From the NCBI GenBank assembly GCA_964597035.1, contig CAZQWM010000009.1, forward strand, positions 1 to 64,000: a stretch of 64,000 bases of DNA, in the 5' to 3' direction. Made by a program: the position numbers and the translations under genes. This DNA is from Fen-1362 sp964597035 (GTDB lineage: Bacteria > Planctomycetota > Phycisphaerae > Sedimentisphaerales > Anaerobacaceae). The stretch's first letter is position 1; each line of letters starts with the position of its first letter. Under the pieces are notes generated by a model. That model had not been told where the DNA came from and did not search any database. It saw only the letters and a list, made by a program, of their open reading frames with translations. Shown here piece by piece: positions 33,277 to 40,900 of this stretch.

Positions 33277-36200
33277 AAACTATCTCGAGCCAACTGCGGA
33301 ACAAAAATCTTTTATCGGCAGGTTGCTCAGGTTCTGCCTGACAAACAAGCTTGTCATTGGATTAATCGTGTTGTTTGTTGTTGCGACCGGGATTTATGTT
33401 GCCCCGTTCGACTGGGATATATGGGGTCTGCCTCGTAATCCCGTGCCCACCGATGCCATCCCTGATATCGGCGAAAATCAGCAAATCGTTTTCACCGAAT
33501 GGATGGGCCGTTCGCCTCAGGACGTCGAGGACCAGATTAGCTATCCGCTGACAATCTCACTGTTGGGCGTTCCCGGCGTCAAGACCATTCGGAGCTATTC
33601 ATTTTTCGGCTTCTCGAGTATCTACATAATCTTCAAGGAAAAGGTCGATTTCTACTGGTCCCGCAGCCGGGTCCTGGAGAAGTTAAACAGCTTACCCGCC
33701 GGCACGCTTCCTGAAGGAGTCCAGCCGATTCTGGGGCCTGATGCAACGGCTCTCGGTCAGATTTACTGGTATACTCTCGAAGGGCGCGACCCCGATGGAA
33801 ATCCCGCGGGCGGTTGGGATTTGGAAGAGCTTCGAACGATTCAGGACTGGTACGTCCGTTACTCACTGCTCAGTGCCGACGGAGTCAGCGAAGCTGCATC
33901 GGTCGGCGGTTTCGTTCGCGAATACCAGATTGACGTTGACCCGGATGCTATGCGGGCGTTCAACGTCAAACTTCCGGAAATCTATGCTGCGGTCAAGGAA
34001 TCCAACATCGACGTCGGCGCAAAGAGTATAGAGTTGAATCGCGTTGAGTATTTCATAAGAGGAATCGGCTTTATCAAGCACGTCGAGGATATCGAAAACA
34101 GCGTTATCAAAGTCAACGAAAATGTCCCCATAAGTATACAAAACGTCGCGAATGTTACGCTTGGGCCTGCCTTACGGCGGGGCGTGCTGGATAAGGGCGG
34201 GGCCGAAGCGGTGGGAGGAGTCGTAGTGGCCCGCTACGGAGAAAACCCTCTGGCGGTAATTAAAAACGTCAAAAAGAAAATCGAGGAAATTTCCCCGGGT
34301 TTGCCTGCAAAGGTCGTAATTGATAATTCCGCCGTTGGTGTAAACGAAGTTACTGAGTTCGCACGTGATAATGGATTTGAGGCATACAGCGACGGCAAAA
34401 TCAACCAGCAGGCGTGGCTCAACTACCTCAGGGCCACTCCAAAAGACAAATGGCCGCGATGGGCCGGCATCAGCCAGGTTACCGTTGTGCCGTTTTACGA
34501 CCGAACGGGACTGATATACGAAACATTAGGCACACTCAATGACGCACTCGCACAGGAAATCCTGATTACCTGCATCGTGGTTATACTAATGGTAATGCAC
34601 CTGCGAAGCAGTGCCCTTATTGGCGGTATGCTGCCTCTGACTGTTCTACTATGCTTTATCGCTATGAAGTATTTCGGGGTCGATGCAAATATCGTGGCCC
34701 TGTCCGGCATTGCGATAGCGATTGGCACCATAGTGGATATGGGTATCGTAATCTGTGAGAATATATTGCGTCACCTTGAAAACGCCCCTCCTGATGTCCC
34801 CAGACTTGAGGTTATTCATCGTGCCGCCAGCGAAGTGGGAAGCGCGGTCCTGACGGCTGTTTCAACCACAATCGTCGGCTTTTTGCCCGTTTTTACAATG
34901 ACCGGCGCCGAGGGCAAGCTGTTTAAGCCGCTGGCGTTCACAAAAACTTTTGCACTTATCTCGTCCATCGTTATCGCTCTTACCATAATCCCGCCGGGTG
35001 CGCTTATTCTTTTCACGGGAAAAATATCAGGCAAAAATCTGAGGCGGATATTCTACGGTGTAATCGGGCTTATAGGAATAGCCGTTGCCGTTCACGGAAT
35101 CAGTATAAGCTCGTTCGTCATAGGATTCGGCGGAGTGATTCTTTTAATTTTTGCAGCTCACGGTTTTTTACGCGACCGGATACCGGAACGTCTCAAAACC
35201 AAGCTGCCGTTAATAGCCAATATACTCATAGTCGTATTTCTGGGAGTACTTTTGAGCATATACTGGGAGCCGCTGGGGCCGGAACTCGGGTTTGTCCGCA
35301 ACTTTATTTTTGTAGCTGTCGTGGTCGGGATTCTTCTCGGGTTCTTCAGGTTATTTATTTTAGCATATCCGACCATTCTGCGCTGGACGCTGCATCACAA
35401 AGCGGTTCTGTTTTCGGTAGTGGTTTTAGTGTTGTTGTTCGGCTTTATGGCGTGGCGTGGCTTTGAAAAAACCTTCGGCTGGGTCCCGGCCTCAGCCGAA
35501 AAGTTTGGCATCGAACAAAAAACAACTCGTTCAACAAACTTTTGGGTCAGAGCAAAACAGACTTTCCCGGGGTTTGGCAAGGAATTTATGCCGCCGCTGG
35601 ATGAGGGCTCGTATTTATATATGCCGACAACAATGGTCCACGCATCAATTGGTGAGGCGGCGGATATTCTGGCAGCTCAGGATATCGCCTTTAATAACAT
35701 TCCTGAAATCGAGTCAGCGGTCGGCAAAATCGGACGGGTGGAAAGCCCACTGGACCCGGCGCCGATATCAATGATTGAAACAATCATCAATTACAAACCT
35801 GAGTTCGTAACGGACAAAGACGGGCGAAGGATTAACTACCGCTACGACAGGAAAAAGGGTGAATATGTACGGGACGAAAAAGGCAAGCTTATCCCCGACC
35901 CTGAGGGAAGACCATTCAGGCAGTGGCGCGAGAAAATCAAAACCCCGGATGACATCTGGGAAGAGATTGTCAAGGCAGGTCAGATACCCGGCACAACTTC
36001 CGCTCCGAGGTTGCAGCCCATTGCAGCACGCATAGTTATGCTTCAAAGCGGAATGCGGGCGCCTATGGGGATTAAAATAAAAGGCCCGACACTCGAGACA
36101 ATTGAGGCAGTCGGCCTGCAAATCGAACAGTTCCTCAAGGAAGTGCCCGGCGTCGAGCCGGCCGCGGTAATCGCCGACCGAATCGTCGGCAAGCCATACC

Positions 36201-37243
36201 TGGAGATAGTCCCTGACAGGAAGGCGCTGGACCGCTATGGTGTGAAAATACGCGACTTTCAGGACGTTGTTGAAGTCGCCATCGGGGGCAAAAAAATCAC
36301 TACTACCGTAATGGGCCGGGAGCGATTTCCGGTTCGCGTTCGATATGAGCGTGAGCTTAGAGACCAGATTGAAACTATTGGGAAAATCCTCGTTCCCGCA
36401 AAACAAGGCAGGCAGCAGATTCCAATCACCGAGCTTGCGGAAATTCGCTACGTCCGCGGACCACAGGTCATAAAAAGCGAAGACACGTTCCTTACCGGAT
36501 ACGTTCTTTTCGATAAAAAGCCCGGTTATGCCGAGGTGGACGTGGTCGAACAGTGCCGGCAATACCTCGAAGACAAGATTGACGCTGGCCAACTGGTCCT
36601 GCCGCCCGGCGTCAGCTATACCTTCGCGGGCAGCTACGAAAACCAGATAAGGGCTCAGAAAAAACTCACCATTGTATTGCCCCTGGCCTTGTTCATAATT
36701 TTTCTCATACTCTATTTTCAATTCAAATCGATTTCGACAACTCTGCTGGTTTTCTCCGGCATATTTGTTGCCTGGGCGGGTGGTTTCATACTCATCTGGC
36801 TGTATGCTCAGCCGTGGTTCCTTGATTTTTCGATTTTAGGCGTCAATATGCGCCAGCTTTTTCAGGTGCATACGATTAATTTGAGCGTTGCGGTATGGGT
36901 CGGCTTTCTTGCCCTTTTCGGCATCGCCTCAGACAACGGCGTTATTCAATCCACTTATCTGAACCAGGTCTTCAGAGACACCAAACCCGACACGATTCAA
37001 AAAATCAGAGAGGCGACAATCGTCGGTGCAAAGCGACGCGTCCGGCCTTGTCTGATGACTTCGGCAACCACTATTCTGGCTTTGATACCGGTATTGACTT
37101 CCGTAGGCAGGGGAAGCGATGTGATGGTCCCTATGGCCATCCCTTCTTTTGGAGGGATGCTGGTTGTTCTTATCAGTATATTTGTGGTGCCGGTGCTCTA
37201 TTGTGCTGTAAAAGAATTTCAGCTCCGGGTGAAAAATAAGTGA
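33269..37243 (+). CDS. CusA/CzcA-type heavy-metal RND efflux pump, enlarged
   Basis: At 1,324 residues this is about 280 longer than typical CusA/CzcA. RND features are clear: NPVPTDAIPDIGENQQIV and PQDVEDQISYPLT at the N-terminus, the proton-relay helix GIAIAIGTIVDMGIVICEN (Asp and Glu present, CusA-like rather than the CzcA DFG form), LTAVSTTIVGFLPVF, FGKEFMPPLDEGSYLYMP, and the second relay half GIASDNGVIQSTYL. Extra length comes from three places: about 364-395 (FARDNGFEAYSDGKINQQAW), an added set of hydrophobic helices at about 590-700, and a charged periplasmic insert at about 855-895. It exports Cu(I)/Ag(I) or a similar cation by proton exchange with the adaptor and TolC-like proteins. 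Metal specificity is an inference from the helix-4 motif. Confidence 0.9.
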   Translation: MTENYLEPTAEQKSFIGRLLRFCLTNKLVIGLIVLFVVATGIYVAPFDWDIWGLPRNPVPTDAIPDIGENQQIVFTEWMGRSPQDVEDQISYPLTISLLGVPGVKTIRSYSFFGFSSIYIIFKEKVDFYWSRSRVLEKLNSLPAGTLPEGVQPILGPDATALGQIYWYTLEGRDPDGNPAGGWDLEELRTIQDWYVRYSLLSADGVSEAASVGGFVREYQIDVDPDAMRAFNVKLPEIYAAVKESNIDVGAKSIELNRVEYFIRGIGFIKHVEDIENSVIKVNENVPISIQNVANVTLGPALRRGVLDKGGAEAVGGVVVARYGENPLAVIKNVKKKIEEISPGLPAKVVIDNSAVGVNEVTEFARDNGFEAYSDGKINQQAWLNYLRATPKDKWPRWAGISQVTVVPFYDRTGLIYETLGTLNDALAQEILITCIVVILMVMHLRSSALIGGMLPLTVLLCFIAMKYFGVDANIVALSGIAIAIGTIVDMGIVICENILRHLENAPPDVPRLEVIHRAASEVGSAVLTAVSTTIVGFLPVFTMTGAEGKLFKPLAFTKTFALISSIVIALTIIPPGALILFTGKISGKNLRRIFYGVIGLIGIAVAVHGISISSFVIGFGGVILLIFAAHGFLRDRIPERLKTKLPLIANILIVVFLGVLLSIYWEPLGPELGFVRNFIFVAVVVGILLGFFRLFILAYPTILRWTLHHKAVLFSVVVLVLLFGFMAWRGFEKTFGWVPASAEKFGIEQKTTRSTNFWVRAKQTFPGFGKEFMPPLDEGSYLYMPTTMVHASIGEAADILAAQDIAFNNIPEIESAVGKIGRVESPLDPAPISMIETIINYKPEFVTDKDGRRINYRYDRKKGEYVRDEKGKLIPDPEGRPFRQWREKIKTPDDIWEEIVKAGQIPGTTSAPRLQPIAARIVMLQSGMRAPMGIKIKGPTLETIEAVGLQIEQFLKEVPGVEPAAVIADRIVGKPYLEIVPDRKALDRYGVKIRDFQDVVEVAIGGKKITTTVMGRERFPVRVRYERELRDQIETIGKILVPAKQGRQQIPITELAEIRYVRGPQVIKSEDTFLTGYVLFDKKPGYAEVDVVEQCRQYLEDKIDAGQLVLPPGVSYTFAGSYENQIRAQKKLTIVLPLALFIIFLILYFQFKSISTTLLVFSGIFVAWAGGFILIWLYAQPWFLDFSILGVNMRQLFQVHTINLSVAVWVGFLALFGIASDNGVIQSTYLNQVFRDTKPDTIQKIREATIVGAKRRVRPCLMTSATTILALIPVLTSVGRGSDVMVPMAIPSFGGMLVVLISIFVVPVLYCAVKEFQLRVKNK

Positions 37244-37278
37244 TAAAACCCTGCGAATTCCATAAGGACTCTTCTTAG

Positions 37279-37551
37279 GGCAACCCGCATAACCGCGCCC
37301 GGCAGGGCTCGAACCTGCAACCTTCGGATTCGAAGTCCGACACTGATATTTCACAAGACAATAATAATCAAACACTTACGAAAAGTCCAGCAAACGTCTT
37401 GGCGTCCTGCTTGGCGCTTTTAGCCGAAAAAGACCCCGACTTGGCACTTGTAGTCGAACGCTGGCCAAACCTGCCGGGGCATATCAAAACGACTATCAAA
37501 ACACTGGTCGAGTCGGCAAACGGTGAGCAAAACCGAATCGCAAGAAAGTGA
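37279..37551 (+). pseudogene. Open frame through the tRNA fragment, resembling a planctomycete integrase C-terminal tail
   Basis: The frame is open from a stop at 37276-37278 to TGA 37549-37551 (90 codons) but has no start codon. Its first part is the antisense reading of the tRNA-Arg fragment (RARQGSNLQPSDSKSD). The rest, LASCLALLAEKDPDLALVVE then RWPNLPGHIKTTIKTLVESA, resembles the tail segments I recall after tyrosine recombinases in planctomycete integrative elements. No catalytic recombinase domain is present; CusA ends only 35 bases upstream. It is read as a leftover of an integrase gene that once crossed the attachment site. The family link is from memory and uncertain. Confidence 0.4.
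37294..37344 (-). repeat. 3' fragment of tRNA-Arg(TCG), candidate attachment-site copy
   Basis: Fifty-one bases are identical to 44158-44208, the 3' part of the intact tRNA-Arg: anticodon arm, variable loop, T arm, acceptor strand and discriminator. The match stops abruptly at 37344/37345. The orientation is the same as the intact gene. The D arm and 5' acceptor strand are missing, so it is not a functional tRNA. Confidence 0.92.
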
Positions 37552-37631
37552 GGGCGAGACAGTTTTTGTAGTTATTTACTATGACATCTACTTTTTAATC
37601 GCATCTTTACACAAAATTTAAAGCAAATACG

Positions 37632-37731
37632 AGTTTCGGGATGCTTATACACGCGCGAAGGGGCTTAGTTTTCCGAAACTATATACGCAGGCGCGAGGTG
37701 AGTTTTTGGACGTATATGTGCGCACGAGGGG
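37632..37731. repeat. Three iteron-like direct repeats, 31-34 bp
   Basis: Copies begin at 37632, 37667 and 37701 (spacing 35 and 34). Each follows the pattern AGTTTT.gGa, then TATAtacGCGCgAGGgG: AGTTTCGGGATGCTTATACA / AGTTTTCCGAAACTATATAC / AGTTTTTGGACGTATATGTG for the first 20 bases. They lie inside the island close to the tRNA fragment, where integrase arm-binding sites or replication iterons would be expected. Confidence 0.6.
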
Positions 37732-37861
37732 TAGATAGACTTATCCTAAAACGAGTTCGTCGATTCTACAGACTAAAAATCCGCTTTGGTGAGGGTTTAA
37801 TAAGATTATGCAAGTTGGTTCTCTTCTGACCAAGGTGTTCTTCTACGGTTGAAATTTTACT

Positions 37862-37915
37862 GGACAGCGCCTTATGAAAAGATAAAAACGGAAACATAAG
37901 GCGTTATCACTGTCC
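37862..37915. repeat. Compound hairpin near the 3' end of the giant gene
   Basis: GGACAG-CGCCTTATG (37862-37876) pairs with CATAAGGCG (37895-37903) and CTGTCC (37910-37915): 9 plus 6 perfect pairs, with a one-sided 6-base bulge (TTATCA) between the stems and an 18-base AT-rich loop. It is about 60 bases beyond the stop codon of the reverse-strand gene, so it could end or protect that transcript, but no T-run follows. Confidence 0.5.
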
Positions 37916-37973
37916 TAAAAACAAGTGGTTATGTGTAGTAAAGCAATTATTCCCAAAGATTTTAAGCAATGGT

Positions 37974-40900
37974 TTACTCAAGCCAGTGTTCGACAAATAA
38001 AACCAAGTCATCCAAGTCCACCCTAAAGTCTCGATTAAAATCAGAAACATAACACCATGGGAACCATGGCTGAGCTGGATCATCAAATTCTACCTGAACG
38101 TTGTCTATATACAAGCACATATTAACTGAATTACCTGAAATTATCTCATATCTAATCTGAGTATCGAAAGAAATATAAGGAGTAATGTTGAAACTGCAAG
38201 AACCGCTGCCGGAGTCATAGTAATATATGGCCAAGGTATCCCAATCGGAGCCACCATTGCCGGAGACTTGCACAATCACATAACAATCACCATGTTTCCC
38301 TTCAGCAGCATAGTCATAGGTCAGTATAGCTGAGGTTGCGCTGCTGAGGTCAACCTCACGAGTCAAGCTCATGACAGGCTGATGTTTTTCATTGTTGTTG
38401 TAACCAAGACGCATGCTGCCGTCTGCAACAACCTGCAAAATTCCACTGTCTGGCCCGTCGAACTCGCCCAGTTCCTGCCAGTCGTCGCTCCAGTTAGTCG
38501 TACCGTTGTTGCCGCCGTAGGAGATAGCCTGAAATTCATCGAGAACAGTTTCTAAGAGGCTGTACAAGTCCTTCCAGCATTCGGCTAACATGGCGTAGTC
38601 AAGGAAATCAACCTCTTGATCGGAATTGAGATCAAACATAAAGTTGCATGATTCGTACTCGGATAAATTACTTTCAGAAAAGTGAAGAGGCAATCCACAA
38701 CCGTCCGAAAGCCCAACAAGACCGTCGTAAGCATCTATGCCCAGCCATGTAATTCTGATTTTGCCGTTAAAGCGCATCTCGATTTGAAAACTGTTCGTAT
38801 TAGACGAGCCATACTCAGGAACGTTCTCGAATGTTATCACCACTCTGTCATCGAGCTGTTTCCAGGAAATCAAGTCGCCGGCCGATGGGTCCAGGTCATC
38901 AAACAGAGCTGATATCCTCGGCAAGTCAAAATGGTCGGCCAGGGTTTCAAAATGCCTTATATCTCCGGACAGGAAAGAGATATAGCCGTTACTTCCTATA
39001 TAAAAGGTATTGTAGCTTGTGCCGAAGAAATTGATACTGGCGCCATCAAGATTGATCGCGATATAGTCATCATCACCAAGTGGGATAATTGTACCACCAT
39101 TTGGGTCAACAGGAAAATCATTGGCTTCATTAATGCAGGCTTTGTAACTTGATCCATCTGGTCTGAGCGTCAGTGTATGATATGCCAGGTCATTGCAATT
39201 GGGGTCGTTTGGATCGATGGGAGCTTTTGGGTCGAATAGTTCGGCCAAATAATCGATCTGTTCAATAGTCATAGTTGCTGACATAATAATCTCAGGAACA
39301 TAAGGGTCATTAGAAGTGATGATAATATGCCCACCATAAGCCCCAGGCAGTCGATTACCATCAAAGATCACATTAACATCAAATGTCTGGCCTGGGCCAA
39401 CAGTACCAACATCGGGATTGAAGCACACCCATCCACTTGAACTATGTGACTTAGAAAACCTTATCTGCTGAGCAGGGTCACCAAATAGATTCAATTCATA
39501 GTAACACCAGCGAATGCAATCGCCATTAATATCCCAGAGATTATCTTCTTTACTATCCTGGTTGGCTCGACCAATTTCCAATATCCCCTCACCAAATATA
39601 GCATCCCAGAACTGGCGGTCGAATCTTTGACTTGGACCATCGGTGCTGTTGAATCTACCCCACCCGTAACGGGCATTCATAATCGTTGCGAAAGCTCCAT
39701 GTTCCATGGACGTGAGTACTTCGGCAAAACAGTTAGTGGTATCAAAGCCACCAGGGTCACAGCCTTGCGAATATACAAAGAAATAGTCTGTATTCGTCAG
39801 AGAAGCTAAATCGGAAGCATACAATTTCATATCATATGTGTAATTAGCATGGCCTAAGTGATTGAAAACGTGTATACCTGAGTTCATTAAGTTAATCAAG
39901 GAACTCTTTGGCCAAACGTAATCCTTATCGTACAGCGGCCAACAAAAGCTCGGACTGCCGGGTATGCAGTCTATAGTGTTAAAATCAATAAAGTTTGACT
40001 GAATGTGATTTTCAAATCCGTAAGTAAAGTAACCGTCATACTGACCCCCAATTCGAATCTGTTCCATTGCATCCTTCGCATATTCCGCCACACCTCCAAA
40101 ACCAATATACTCGCCAAGCATTGAAATCCGAGATAGGTATTCAATATTGTTCGTTGAATCGTAATCCAAGGTTTTCCTGATAAAATTCTCCAACTCTGTG
40201 AAGTTTTTCACAGCAGCTCTGCCTACATATATTTCAGCAATCAGGTCAACATCACCTCCCCCTACACCATCGCATGGCTCACCGTAATAACCATCAGCAT
40301 CGGAATCAAAAGTGCAAGCCGCAGGTTCAACGCAGCCATAATACATATCTACGGGCATGATATCAATTTCACCTGCAAACGAATCCACCAAGAACATCCT
40401 CGCCGGAATAACGGTATCAGTACCGCCGAGCAGGACATATTCGGTTCCCCAGCCCTGATAGGCGTCGATAAGAAAATTACGTATTCTCGTCTGATTATCT
40501 GAACCGCCGCTGGGCTTGGTTCCGTCGTAATTGGCGTATATCCACTCGGTTGTTACAATCGTGGCCGTCATACCGTGAGCTATTTTGGCGTCGCGTAACG
40601 CCTGAAAGTTCAGCGGACTAGGGGCACCTTCCAGAGCTGCATTAGTGATAATCACGTACTTATATGGACCTCCAGGCGGCAAAGATGCTGGCTGATCAAG
40701 GATTTCTGGTGTGCAATCAATTTCAGAATATGTTTTTAAAACGGCTGGATTGTCTATCTTTGCCAACAACTTAGCTTCCACTGTAGCCGAAGGCCTTAAA
40801 ACACCTGAAGCCGACTCGTCTTTGAGATCAATTTCCAATCGCAATTTCCCGGCGTAAGAAATCTGTCCTATAGAGGGTATGTATTGCAAAGGAAATAAAT

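Larger units (their letters stand above)
37552..37973. other. Non-coding left part of the island
   Basis: 422 AT-rich bases without a gene I can support; only the three-copy repeat and the compound hairpin, both listed separately, stand out. Confidence 0.5.

Noticed and set aside
35768..36721. 317-codon reverse-strand frame inside the metal pump gene
   Set aside because: It lies opposite a conserved RND coding region and has no recognisable domain or ribosome site.
37294..37344. A second functional tRNA-Arg gene
   Set aside because: Only the anticodon-to-3' part is present; the D arm and 5' acceptor strand are missing.
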